A DNA stretch of 38,505 nucleotides, taken from the NCBI RefSeq assembly GCF_016862795.1, contig NZ_BONQ01000085.1, positions 1 through 38,505 on the forward strand, read 5' to 3'. Shown here one piece after another: positions 8,305-15,171 of this stretch; the stretch's first letter is position 1, and the number at the start of each line of letters is the position of its first letter. A model generated the notes under the pieces. The model was not told where the DNA came from, ran no database searches, and saw nothing but the letters and a program-made list of their open reading frames with translations. Position numbers and translations under genes: made by a program. The DNA is from Dactylosporangium siamense. Lineage in GTDB: Bacteria > Actinomycetota > Actinomycetes > Mycobacteriales > Micromonosporaceae.

Positions 8305-8913
8305 TTGGATTCCGATGTCCGTACCCACCGCATACTGTCGACGAACCGCCGTCCGCTGCTGATTTCCGCCCTGCTCGTGGCCCTGACCTCGGTGCCGACC
8401 TTGATCGTGGTCGCCGCCGGCAGCGCCTCGCTGGACGTGGCGCCGTCCGTCCGGACGCCCATCGTCGCCGAGCCGCGGCCCGGTCCGCTCGTGCTCGCCC
8501 CGACGCCCAGCAGTGGGCTGCGCAGCACCGGGGTGCCGTCGATCGCCGGCCAGCCGACCGCGCCGCTGCCGCCCGCCACCGTGGTCAAACCGCGCGCCAC
8601 CGCCCGCACCTCAGGTGGTTCGGGTGGCGGTTTCTCCGTCGGTACGGCCAGCAAGGCGCCGACGTCCGTCCCCGCGCCGGAGGTGCAGGCGCCTTCTGTT
8701 GTGCGACCCCCTGCGTCTCAGCCGCCCGTGTCTCCGCCTCCTGCGACGCAGCCGTCGCCCACCGGGACCCCGATTCAGAACAAGGCGTGGCCGGGCTGGG
8801 ACGGCAAGCTCAAGGGGAAGCCGGAAGCCGTGAAGCACCACGGCGGTCATCGATCCCGAAAGGGGTCGGCCGATCAGTCAGACCTGGCGGACTGCTCGCC
8901 GTCCGAGGTGTGA
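8305..8913 (+). CDS. Secreted or anchored Pro-rich hypothetical protein
   Basis: About 202 residues. An N-terminal signal/anchor follows a short charged start (RTHRILSTNRRPLLISALLV), with a hydrophobic core to about residue 40. The remainder is Pro, Ser, Thr and Ala-rich (for example PPASQPPVSPPPATQPSP), with a Gly-rich patch and a basic C-terminal part ending in CSPSEV. This looks like a disordered, exported cell-wall or surface protein; no catalytic domain is visible. I chose the TTG at 8305-8307 because GGAG lies eight bases upstream and the signal sequence follows at once. An in-frame ATG at 8176 is possible but has no RBS. Function unknown. Confidence 0.55.
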   Translation: MDSDVRTHRILSTNRRPLLISALLVALTSVPTLIVVAAGSASLDVAPSVRTPIVAEPRPGPLVLAPTPSSGLRSTGVPSIAGQPTAPLPPATVVKPRATARTSGGSGGGFSVGTASKAPTSVPAPEVQAPSVVRPPASQPPVSPPPATQPSPTGTPIQNKAWPGWDGKLKGKPEAVKHHGGHRSRKGSADQSDLADCSPSEV

Positions 8914-8916
8914 CGG

Positions 8917-9096
8917 TCAGCGGCCGGCGCGCGTGTTGGAGTTGCGGGTCACCACGGCCCAGGCGGTGGAGAACGGCTTGCACGGCCAGTGCGCGCAGCC
9001 GGCCGCGCAGCGGGTGACCTGCTGGACGCGCAGCGCCTGGTGACGGGCCACCAGGCGGCGGGCATCGGTCACGGCATGGTCGTAGATGACGGCCAT
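8917..9096 (-). CDS. Small Cys-containing hypothetical protein (59 aa)
   Basis: The ORF starts at an ATG (9094-9096) that overlaps the stop of the preceding 85-aa gene (TGATG), so both are translated from one message. The product has a helical N-terminal half (TDARRLVARHQALRVQQV), then three cysteines in TRCAAGCAHWPC, and a short C-terminal tail. The Cys spacing could bind a metal or form disulfides. There is no signal peptide. I do not recognise the family. Its position, divergent from an XRE/DUF397 pair, suggests a small accessory gene of that locus; the function is unknown. Confidence 0.6.
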   Translation of the reverse strand: MAVIYDHAVTDARRLVARHQALRVQQVTRCAAGCAHWPCKPFSTAWAVVTRNSNTRAGR

Positions 9097-9353
9097 CAGA
9101 CCCCCTGCACCGCGGGTGCGGTCCACAGGATGCGGGCGGGATACAGCAGCTGAGCGGTCGCGAGCGCGGCCTCCGCGGACTGGAAGACGGCGATTTCGGA
9201 CTTCCCGTTGCCCAGGCGCCAGGTGAGCACGGCCTGATCCGGCAGCTCGTGACCCCATGCGACGACCTGGGGATGGTCGTCATCGAAGGGATCGGCGACA
9301 ATGCCGAAGAGTCGCGGCGCGCCTTCGAGCAGGATCACGTCGTCTTCGATCAC
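9096..9353 (-). CDS. Hypothetical protein (85 aa) upstream of and coupled to the 59-aa gene
   Basis: GTG start at 9351-9353 with GGAGGGAG about eight bases upstream. A longer reading from an ATG at 9422 has no RBS. The product is compact and alternates beta and alpha: IEDDVILLEGAPRLFGIVADPFDDDHP, then AVLTWRLGNGKSEIAVF and a helix SAEAALATAQLLY. It looks like a small soluble alpha/beta domain without catalytic signatures. Its stop overlaps the next start (TGATG). It is divergent from the XRE regulator at 9529, with 175 bp between. I do not recognise the family. Confidence 0.65.
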   Translation of the reverse strand: MIEDDVILLEGAPRLFGIVADPFDDDHPQVVAWGHELPDQAVLTWRLGNGKSEIAVFQSAEAALATAQLLYPARILWTAPAVQGV

Positions 9354-9528
9354 GACGGATCTCCCTCCGGCCGAGGAACCATCTGACCGCCTCAGAATGC
9401 ATGTGCAGGTTTCCCGGGGCAATACGTTCCGTCAAACTTGAGTAGAGCAACCCAATCGCTCACTGACCGACATGCTTGCGCGGCAACCCGGTAACGGACA
9501 CACTCGTCTTGAGTAATGGAGGTGAGCC
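9354..9528. promoter_or_regulatory. Divergent promoter region of the first XRE/DUF397 locus with repeated CTTGAGTA
   Basis: This 175-bp gap must drive the small-gene pair leftwards and the XRE regulator rightwards. The octamer CTTGAGTA occurs in direct orientation at 9437-9444 and 9508-9515, the second copy lying just before the regulator's ribosome binding site. Such paired sites would fit autoregulation by the XRE protein, but this is inference. The region is less GC-rich than its surroundings. Confidence 0.35.
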
Positions 9529-10383
9529 GTGTCCCACGCGCACAGCCCCACGTTCCCCCGCTTCCAGTTGGGCAAACAACTCCGACGGCTGCGCGAGCAG
9601 GCAAGACTCACCACGGAGGACGTCGGCCTGCAACTCGACTGCTCGCCCAGCACGATCAGTCGCATGGAAGGCGGGAAGGTCGGCATCCGCCGGAGCACGC
9701 TCGAACAGTTGCTCAAGATTTACGACGTTGATGATCGTGATCTGACCGAGACATTGATCGCGCTCGCGAAGGAAGGCAAGACCCGGGGCTGGTTCGCCCG
9801 CTTCGGCGACCTTCCCAGCCACTACTCCCGATACATCGGCCTCGAGTCCAACGCGATCGAGATGCGTGACTACGAGGCGCTGGTGGTGCCCGGTCTGCTG
9901 CAGACGGAGGAGTACACGCGGGCGCTGCTCGCCGCCGCGTCCCCCTCCGGTGAGCCGGACGACGCCGTCCAGGCACACGTCAGCGCCCGCCGCGAGCGCC
10001 AGGAGCTGCTCACCAGGGCCGATGATCCACTGCAGTTCATCGCGGTCCTCGACGAGAGCGTCATCCGGCGTCTCATCGGCGGGGCCGACGTCATGCGGTC
10101 GCAGCTCAAGCACCTGGCCGACATGGGCCGGGCGAGGAACGTGACGGTCCAGATCCTTCCGTTCAGCGGAGGGGCCTATGCCGGCATGGCTGGGTCGTTC
10201 GCGATCCTCAAGTTCCAAGGTGCACCAAGTGTCGTGTATGCCGAAGCCATGGCAGGGGACATCTACCAGGAAGCCGGAGATGTCCAGCGGTATCACGACG
10301 TGTTCGAAAGTCTGCGAGCCGCCGCGCTCAGCCCATTCGAATCGGTCAAGTTGATCGACTCCGCGGTAGCTGAGACGGCCTGA
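9529..10383 (+). CDS. Scr1/WhiJ-type transcriptional regulator: XRE helix-turn-helix plus DUF5753
   Basis: 284 aa. The N-terminal XRE-type HTH (about 13-70) reads LGKQLRRLREQARLTTEDVG, followed by recognition-helix region CSPSTISRMEGGKVG. Residues about 90-275 form the DUF5753 domain, with the typical YIGLESNAIEMRDYEAL, VPGLLQTEEYTRALL and SFAILKF...VVYAE segments. In streptomycetes such proteins work with a small DUF397 partner in development, antibiotic control or an antitoxin-like pairing. The GTG start at 9529 has a strong GGAGGTGA. The DUF397 gene follows after 18 bases. A second paralogous pair lies at 16936-18025. Confidence 0.9.
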   Translation: MSHAHSPTFPRFQLGKQLRRLREQARLTTEDVGLQLDCSPSTISRMEGGKVGIRRSTLEQLLKIYDVDDRDLTETLIALAKEGKTRGWFARFGDLPSHYSRYIGLESNAIEMRDYEALVVPGLLQTEEYTRALLAAASPSGEPDDAVQAHVSARRERQELLTRADDPLQFIAVLDESVIRRLIGGADVMRSQLKHLADMGRARNVTVQILPFSGGAYAGMAGSFAILKFQGAPSVVYAEAMAGDIYQEAGDVQRYHDVFESLRAAALSPFESVKLIDSAVAETA

Positions 10384-10401
10384 CAACGAAGGAGTGCGCA
10401 G

Positions 10402-10602
10402 ATGGCTGCGCTGAACGAGCGGTGGCACAAGCCCACCCGAAGCGGTAACAACGGACAGTGCGTCGAAGCGCGGTTTGTCGACGGCGTCGTCGAGGTCCGC
10501 AACTCCAACGCCCCGGACGCGGGATCGGTGTGCTTCACCCGCGCCGAATGGGAGACCTTCATCGCGGCCGTCGACACCGACGGTGAATTCCGCCTGCCGT
10601 AA
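10402..10602 (+). CDS. DUF397 domain protein, partner of the upstream XRE regulator
   Basis: 66 aa, with the whole length occupied by DUF397: WHKPTRSGNNGQCVEARF at the N-terminus, then VEVRNSNAPDAGSVCF and the C-terminal helix TRAEWETFIAAVD. DUF397 proteins are almost always encoded next to a DUF5753 XRE regulator and have been proposed to bind it. The ATG at 10402 has GAAGGAG eight bases upstream. A terminator follows at 10619, so the pair forms a two-gene unit. Confidence 0.9.
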   Translation: MAALNERWHKPTRSGNNGQCVEARFVDGVVEVRNSNAPDAGSVCFTRAEWETFIAAVDTDGEFRLP

Positions 10603-10618
10603 AAGACTCAGCAAGCAG

Positions 10619-10651
10619 CGAAGGGACCGCCCCGACCCGGCGGTCCCTTCG
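10619..10651 (+). terminator. Intrinsic terminator after the first XRE/DUF397 pair
   Basis: The arms cgaagggaccgcc (10619-10631) and ggcggtcccttcg (10639-10651) make a perfect 13-bp stem with a seven-base loop, followed by a short T-containing run (tcgttt). It lies 17 bases after the DUF397 stop. Confidence 0.8.
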
Positions 10652-10825
10652 TCGTTTCAGCTGCGAGCCGTTCCTGATGTTATCGCCAACAGCTTGGATC
10701 AGTAACCTTTCGGGCGCGATCCGCGTGATGCAACAAAAGGCGTGAAACGGTCAGTGGGCGGCCGTCAGGGTGCAATACCGCGATGTGGGTGTCGCGGAGC
10801 GTCGCACCGGAGTAAGCATGGATAC

Positions 10826-11380
10826 ATGGCGACTGTTCGCGCAGCTGGCGGCGTGGGTGGCGGCGTCGCGACGCTGCAGCCGACGATCCGTGCGTACCGA
10901 CCGACGGACCATCGAGAGTGCCGCCACTTATGGGCGGAGTTGACCGAGGAACATCACCATCTCTATCCCGCCGCGCCACCCGTCGGTGGTGATCCGGGTG
11001 CCGCGTTCGAGGAGTACCTCACCCGGCTCGACCTGTCCGGCATGTGGGTCGCCGAGATCCTGGGCGTCGGGGTGGTCGGCATGGTCGGGCTCATCCTCGA
11101 CGGCCGGGGCGGCCAGGTCGAGCCGCTGGTCGTGGCGTCGGCGCGGCGCGGCGAGGGGATCGGCCGGGCGCTGCTGGAGCACGTCGCCGACCAGGCCAGA
11201 CGGCGAGGGCTCGGGCAGCTGAGCATCTCGCCGGCGGCGCGCAACCTGGACGCGATCCGGTGCCTGCACGGGGCCGGGTATGACGCCCTTGCCAGGGTCA
11301 CGCTCGCGATCGACCTGCATCCGGACGGGCAGGACTGGAGGGACGGGATCGACCTGCACGACCAGCGATTCCGTTTCTAG
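10826..11380 (+). CDS. GNAT-family N-acetyltransferase
   Basis: About 184 aa. The GNAT fold is seen from about residue 18: TIRAYRPTDHRECRHLWAEL at the start, GMVGLILDGRGGQVEPLVVA in the central strands, and the acetyl-CoA-binding motif ARRGEGIGRALLEHVADQA, followed by LDAIRCLHGAGYD. The substrate cannot be predicted. The ATG at 10826 is the nearest good start but has only a distant GGAG; an in-frame GTG at 10853 is an alternative and would remove a Gly-rich leader. It lies alone between the terminator at 10619 and a tandem repeat at 11381. Confidence 0.8.
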   Translation: MATVRAAGGVGGGVATLQPTIRAYRPTDHRECRHLWAELTEEHHHLYPAAPPVGGDPGAAFEEYLTRLDLSGMWVAEILGVGVVGMVGLILDGRGGQVEPLVVASARRGEGIGRALLEHVADQARRRGLGQLSISPAARNLDAIRCLHGAGYDALARVTLAIDLHPDGQDWRDGIDLHDQRFRF

Positions 11381-11517
11381 GTCTGGCTGGCTTCGTGCTT
11401 CTGGGTCGGTCTGGTTCTGTGCTTTTGGATCGGTCTGGCTTCGTGCTTCTGAGTCGGTCTGGCTTTGTGCTTCTGGGTCGGTCTGGCTTTGTGCTTTGTG
11501 GGTCTGGCTTGCGTTGT
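11381..11517. repeat. 24-bp tandem repeat (about five imperfect copies)
   Basis: Copies begin at 11381 (28 bp, with a four-base insertion), 11409, 11433 and 11457, and degenerate copies follow from 11481. The unit contains gtctggctt and ctgggtcg blocks. It begins directly after the acetyltransferase stop codon. The period is a multiple of three, so both strands appear as octapeptide repeats, but no RBS or start supports translation. It is strikingly T/G-rich on the plus strand compared with its neighbours. Confidence 0.85.
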
Positions 11518-11524
11518 CAAGCGT

Positions 11525-11573
11525 CGGTTTCCGGCTGTGGATCGAAACGGGCGTTATCCACAGCCGAAAACCG
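11525..11573. repeat. 18-bp inverted repeat containing a DnaA-box-like nonamer
   Basis: The arms 11525-11542 (cggtttccggctgtggat) and 11556-11573 (atccacagccgaaaaccg) pair with one mismatch that becomes a G-U pair in one strand. The loop is 13 bases. The right arm spans ttatccaca at 11554-11562, which matches the DnaA-box consensus. The simplest reading is a terminator for the acetyltransferase gene; DnaA binding is speculative. It lies 40 bases upstream of the DUF4192 start. Confidence 0.55.
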
Positions 11574-11613
11574 CTAGTTCCCGTGCGTGGCGGCAACCGC
11601 CAGGCTCGGATGC

Positions 11614-12651
11614 ATGACGACCGCGACCTCCACCATCGCCCAGCCCCGGCTGCGGCTGCGCACCCCGGAAGACATCCTGGCCGGCACGCCGTATCTGTTC
11701 GGATTCCACCCGTCCGACAGCATCGTGGCCCTCGGCGTGCGCGGCCGCCGGCTCCGCTTCCACCTGCGCGACGATCTGCGTGACCAGTGCGAGGACCTCG
11801 ACACCCTCGCCGAGGGCTATGCGGACATGTTCCACCGCCAGCACGTCGACCACGTCGTGCTGATCGGCTACGGCCCACCCGGGCGCGTCGAGCCGCTCCT
11901 GCTCGCCACCGCGGCCGCGATGCGCCGCCAGGGCGTCGCCGTCCACGAGATGCTCTGGGCACACGAGGGGCGCTACCGCTCCCTCGTCTGCGACTCGGCC
12001 TGCTGCGGCCCGGCGGAGGGCGTGCCGTATGACGTCACCGCCTCGGCGATCGCGGCCACCGCCACGCTCATCGGGATGGTCGCGCTGCCAGACCGGGCCA
12101 CCCTCGTCGACAGCCTCGCCGCACCGACCGGCGCCGCCCTCGACACGGCCGAGCGCGCGGCCCGGGACGCCCAGGCCCGGCTCGCCCGGTCCGCCGACAC
12201 CCCGGCCGACGGCCTCGCCGCCCTCGACACGGCCCTGCGACGCACCCGCGCGGGCGGCCGGCTGACCGACGAGGAGGTCGCCTGGATCGCGTTCCTCATC
12301 CACAGCCTGCCCCTGCGTGACGAAGCCTGGATGCGCATCGACCGCGACGGCGAGCCCGACCTCGAGGTCCACGAGCGCCTCTGGACCGACGTCCTGCGCC
12401 GCTGCGCCCCGACGTTCGCCGCGCCCGCCGCGATGCTGGTCTCGTATGCCGCCTGGCGCTCCGGCAACGGTGTGCGCTCCCGCATCGCCGCCGAGCGTGC
12501 CCTGGATGCCGACGCGGACTACAGCGCCGCCAAACTCATGACCGAGATCCTGGACCGGGGGCTGTCGCCGCAGTCGCTCCCGCCGATCGTGCGACGGGAC
12601 CGGCGGCCTGCTCCAGCCCGACGACGCGTTGCGCGCCGGCGTAAACGTTGA
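11614..12651 (+). CDS. DUF4192 domain-containing protein
   Basis: 345 aa. The DUF4192 family occurs across actinobacteria and has no established function. The conserved N-terminal segment is [29 protein letters not shown], followed by a segment with [12 protein letters not shown] and the Cys-containing [26 protein letters not shown]. The C-terminal half is helical ([35 protein letters not shown]), and a very basic tail ends [10 protein letters not shown]. The ATG at 11614 precedes the conserved region; an in-frame ATG lies at 11587. No strong RBS is visible for either. The last 116 bases overlap antiparallel with the 3' end of fdhD. Confidence 0.82.
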   Translation: MTTATSTIAQPRLRLRTPEDILAGTPYLFGFHPSDSIVALGVRGRRLRFHLRDDLRDQCEDLDTLAEGYADMFHRQHVDHVVLIGYGPPGRVEPLLLATAAAMRRQGVAVHEMLWAHEGRYRSLVCDSACCGPAEGVPYDVTASAIAATATLIGMVALPDRATLVDSLAAPTGAALDTAERAARDAQARLARSADTPADGLAALDTALRRTRAGGRLTDEEVAWIAFLIHSLPLRDEAWMRIDRDGEPDLEVHERLWTDVLRRCAPTFAAPAAMLVSYAAWRSGNGVRSRIAAERALDADADYSAAKLMTEILDRGLSPQSLPPIVRRDRRPAPARRRVARRRKR

Positions 12652-13564
12652 AGGTCTGCCCCCGCAGAAAGCCGACCAGCGTCAGCCCGGCCTCCTCGGC
12701 CAGATCCACCGCCAGGGTGCTCGGCGCCGACACCGCCGCGAGCACCGGGATGCCGGCCATCCACGCCTTCTGGCACAGCTCGAAACTGGCCCGGCCACTC
12801 ACCACCAGGACATGACCGGCGAGCGGGAGCCTCCCCTGCCGCACCGCCCACCCGACGACCTTGTCGACGGCGTTGTGCCGCCCCACGTCCTCCCGCAGGC
12901 AGACCAGCTTCCCGCCGGCCGTGAACAACCCCGCCGCGTGCAGCCCACCCGTCGTCCTGAAGGCCCGCTGCCCCTCCCGCAGCGCGTCCGGCAGACCGGC
13001 CAGCACCTCCGGCGCCACCCTGACCCCGTCCCCGACCACGTTGAAGAGCGACCGCGTCCGCACCGCGTCGATGCTCGCCTTCCCGCACACCCCACACGAC
13101 GACGTGGTGTAGAAGTTCCTGGCCGGATCGACCGCCGGCGCCGGCACTCCGGCCGCCAACGCCACGTCGACGACGTTGTACGTGTTGGCCTCCTGATCAC
13201 CGGCACACAACTGCGCCGTCCGCACGTCCTGCGCCGACCTGATGATCCCCTCGGTCAACAGGAACCCGATCGCCAGATCCAGGTCGTCCCCGGGCGTCCG
13301 CATGGTCACCGCCAGCGGCGGCCTGGCCGCCCCCGCCGCACCGACCCTGATCTCCAGCGGCTCTTCGGCCACGAGTGTGTCCGGCCCGACCGTCACGGCA
13401 ACACCAACCGGCGACCCGTCCCCGTGCCCGTTCCCGGCCGCTGCCCCGTTCGCGGCCGCCGTCCCGTTCGCGGCCGCCGTCCCGTTCGCGGCCGCCGGGG
13501 CGTTCGCGGCCGCCGGGGCGACGTTCACCCGGGCGATCGTGCGTCGTTGCGTGACGCGTCCCAT
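12536..13564 (-). CDS. fdhD: FdhD, formate dehydrogenase accessory sulfurtransferase
   Basis: 342 aa. FdhD carries sulfur from a cysteine desulfurase to the molybdenum cofactor and so activates formate dehydrogenases. The conserved Cys pair is present in SSCGVCGK (Cys157, Cys160). Other family motifs are [53 protein letters not shown] and [13 protein letters not shown]. Residues 16-45 are an Ala/Asn-rich insert (repeats of NGTAAA) made by an 18-bp tandem repeat. After the usual C-terminus there is a 30-residue Ala-rich tail that overlaps the DUF4192 gene on the other strand. No formate dehydrogenase gene is in the window. Confidence 0.92.
   Translation of the reverse strand: MGRVTQRRTIARVNVAPAAANAPAAANGTAAANGTAAANGAAAGNGHGDGSPVGVAVTVGPDTLVAEEPLEIRVGAAGAARPPLAVTMRTPGDDLDLAIGFLLTEGIIRSAQDVRTAQLCAGDQEANTYNVVDVALAAGVPAPAVDPARNFYTTSSCGVCGKASIDAVRTRSLFNVVGDGVRVAPEVLAGLPDALREGQRAFRTTGGLHAAGLFTAGGKLVCLREDVGRHNAVDKVVGWAVRQGRLPLAGHVLVVSGRASFELCQKAWMAGIPVLAAVSAPSTLAVDLAEEAGLTLVGFLRGQTFNVYAGAQRVVGLEQAAGPVARSAGATAATAPGPGSRS
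13430..13519. repeat. 18-bp tandem repeat inside the 5' part of fdhD
   Basis: Five units lie at 13430, 13448, 13466, 13484 and 13502. The last four are nearly identical and each contains GCGGCCGC. They encode six-residue Ala/Asn-rich units upstream of the conserved FdhD fold. Copy number may vary without breaking the reading frame. Confidence 0.85.
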
Positions 13565-14176
13565 GGTCGGGCCTCCAGATCAGTGCTCACGTGGTTCAGC
13601 GCGCCGGGCGAGGGGTGCGCTCCTCGATACTCCCCAGTCGCTACCGACCTGACCACTGTTCCGCTCACTGGATCTTCAGTGGGTGCGGGGGCGGTGGTGC
13701 GAACTACGGTTCCGTTCCGCTGCTGTCGGTCGCTCGACCGGCACGGACCAGAACATCATCCGGGCCGCATCACCCCGCCATTGGTCAAGGTGGCTCGTCC
13801 TCGCTGAGTGGCGCGACAAACCGAATGACTTCCGGGGTCAGATGCCCGGGCGGTCCTTCGAGGTGTGGAGAAAGACCACCCCCGCGTGCCCGGCGCTGGA
13901 TCCGGCGTTGCCGAGGCCCGGAGCAGCCGCTTCACCCGCTTTCCGCACTGGGAGTGGATCTTCCTGGTGATCGACGTCGCGGGCTGGCTGTCCGCGCAGC
14001 CCGTGCACGACTTCGATCACGCCTGCCTGCCCGCTCGCCCGACCCGCCCGACCCGCCCGATCGGCCGCGCGACAGGTGACGGTCTGGGCGACGGTCGCCG
14101 TGCCGGCGTCGGCGGAAGGGCCCGAGGTGTTGGTTGTCGGGTGCGGGCGTGTTCCGGTCGGCGGTACGTTCTGGGC
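13565..14176. other. 612-bp gap between fdhD and mobA without a clear gene
   Basis: Nothing here can be annotated firmly. Plus-strand frames look partly coding: 13683-13970 would encode a 95-aa Trp-rich product (HWSRWLVLAEWRDKPNDF), and from about 13865 another frame reads RFPHWEWIFLVIDVAGWLSA with high third-position GC before continuing into mobA. The minus strand shows a Cys-containing frame (SCTGCADSQPATSITRKI). None has a good RBS plus a sensible stop. The segment could be a decayed gene with frameshifts, or the divergent promoter region for fdhD and mobA with a short overlooked gene. Confidence 0.4.
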
Positions 14177-14872
14177 ATGCGGGCAGTCAGCACGTGGCCG
14201 GGGCTGACGGCCGTGATTCTTGCCGGTGGTGGTGGGACCCGGCTCGGGGGCAGGGACAAGCCGATGCTCGCCGTCGCCGGGGTGCCCATGCTGGACCGGG
14301 TGCTTGCCGCGCTGGACGGGGCCGGGCGGCGGATCGTGGTCGGGCCCGCGCGGGCCGGCCTGCCCGCCGGGGTGCTCACGGTCCGGGAGGAGCCGGCAGG
14401 TGCCGGACCGGCTGCGGCGACCGCGGCCGCGCTCACCCTGATACCGGGGGAAGCGCCGGGCGAGGGGTTGGACCTGGTCGGGGTGTTCGCGGCGGACCTG
14501 CCGCATCTCACGGCCGCGGCGGTTCAGGTGCTGGTCGGCGCGGTGGTCGGCGCGGCCGGCCGGGTGGACGGGGCGGTGTTCGTCGACGAGCGGGGGAAGC
14601 GGCAGCTGCTCTGCGGGGTGTGGCGGGGCGATGCGCTGCGGCGTGGGGTCGAGCGGCTCGGGGACCCGGTGGGCAGGTCGATGCGGGCGGTGTTCGACGG
14701 GCTGGTGGTTGCTGAGGTCAGGTGGGAGCAGGACGGGCCGTCGCCATACTTCGACTGCGACACGGACGAGGACCTGACCCGGGCAAGCGGTGCAGGCCAA
14801 CCTGCCGTGCCAGCTGAGTCAGCCGTGCAAGCCGAGTCAGCCGTGCAAGCAGAGCAGAGAGTGGAGTGGTGA
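14177..14872 (+). CDS. mobA: Molybdenum cofactor guanylyltransferase (MobA-like NTP transferase)
   Basis: 231 aa. MobA joins GMP from GTP to molybdopterin to form the bis-MGD cofactor used by formate dehydrogenases and related enzymes. The nucleotide-binding signature GGGGTRLGGRDKP (17-29) follows LTAVILA, and there are further motifs FAADLPHL and the C-terminal YFDCDTDEDL. The ATG at 14177 places the signature at the usual distance; the frame is open much further upstream, but without family similarity. The C-terminus carries a repeated AVQAES segment produced by an 18-bp tandem repeat. It is translationally coupled to the DUF6457 gene and faces away from fdhD, which fits a common role in formate dehydrogenase maturation. 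Confidence 0.85.
   Translation: MRAVSTWPGLTAVILAGGGGTRLGGRDKPMLAVAGVPMLDRVLAALDGAGRRIVVGPARAGLPAGVLTVREEPAGAGPAAATAAALTLIPGEAPGEGLDLVGVFAADLPHLTAAAVQVLVGAVVGAAGRVDGAVFVDERGKRQLLCGVWRGDALRRGVERLGDPVGRSMRAVFDGLVVAEVRWEQDGPSPYFDCDTDEDLTRASGAGQPAVPAESAVQAESAVQAEQRVEW
14804..14857. repeat. 18-bp tandem repeat (three copies) at the 3' end of mobA
   Basis: Units start at 14804, 14822 and 14840 and share gccgtgc and gagtca blocks. They encode a hexapeptide (about AVQAES) three times after the conserved MobA fold, so copy changes would only lengthen or shorten the tail. Confidence 0.8.
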
Positions 14873-15117
14873 TGGGCGGGAGTGCGGGGGACGAGGAGCT
14901 GGCGGCCTGGGTGGTGCGGGCCTGTGCTGAGCTCGGGCTGGAGCCGCTGGGTGTGGGGGAGCGGGACGCGATCCTCGACCTGGCCCGGGACGTGGCGCAC
15001 CACGTGGTGCGGCCGGGGGCGCCGGTGACGGCGTTCCTGCTGGGAGTGGCGGTGGGGCGGGGGGCCGACCTGGAGGAGACGCGGGCGCGGTTGGCCGCAT
15101 TGGTGAGTGGGCGCTGA
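14872..15117 (+). CDS. DUF6457 domain protein coupled to mobA
   Basis: 81 aa, matching the DUF6457 family: LAAWVVRACAELGLEPL, then DAILDLARDVAHHVVRPGAPVTAFLLGVAVGRGAD and a last helix LEETRARLAALV. The family is often encoded beside, or fused to, MobA-like NTP transferases in actinobacteria, suggesting a role in molybdenum cofactor metabolism. The fold should be an all-helical bundle; there are no catalytic motifs. The ATG shares one base with the mobA TGA (TGATG) and has GGAG six bases upstream. In-frame GTG codons at 14866 and 14869 are less likely starts. Confidence 0.8.
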   Translation: MGGSAGDEELAAWVVRACAELGLEPLGVGERDAILDLARDVAHHVVRPGAPVTAFLLGVAVGRGADLEETRARLAALVSGR

Positions 15118-15171
15118 CCCGGGAGGTGCATCGTCTGGATAGGGTGAGGCCCGGGGGGATTGGAGGCGGTC

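Noticed and set aside
9392-9604. Minus-strand ORF across the start of the first XRE gene
   Set aside because: No RBS, and it overlaps both the divergent promoter region and a well-supported regulator start.
13865-14872. N-terminally extended MobA of 335 residues
   Set aside because: The first 104 residues have no similarity to the NTP-transferase fold, and the family normally begins a few residues before the GGGGTRLGG motif.
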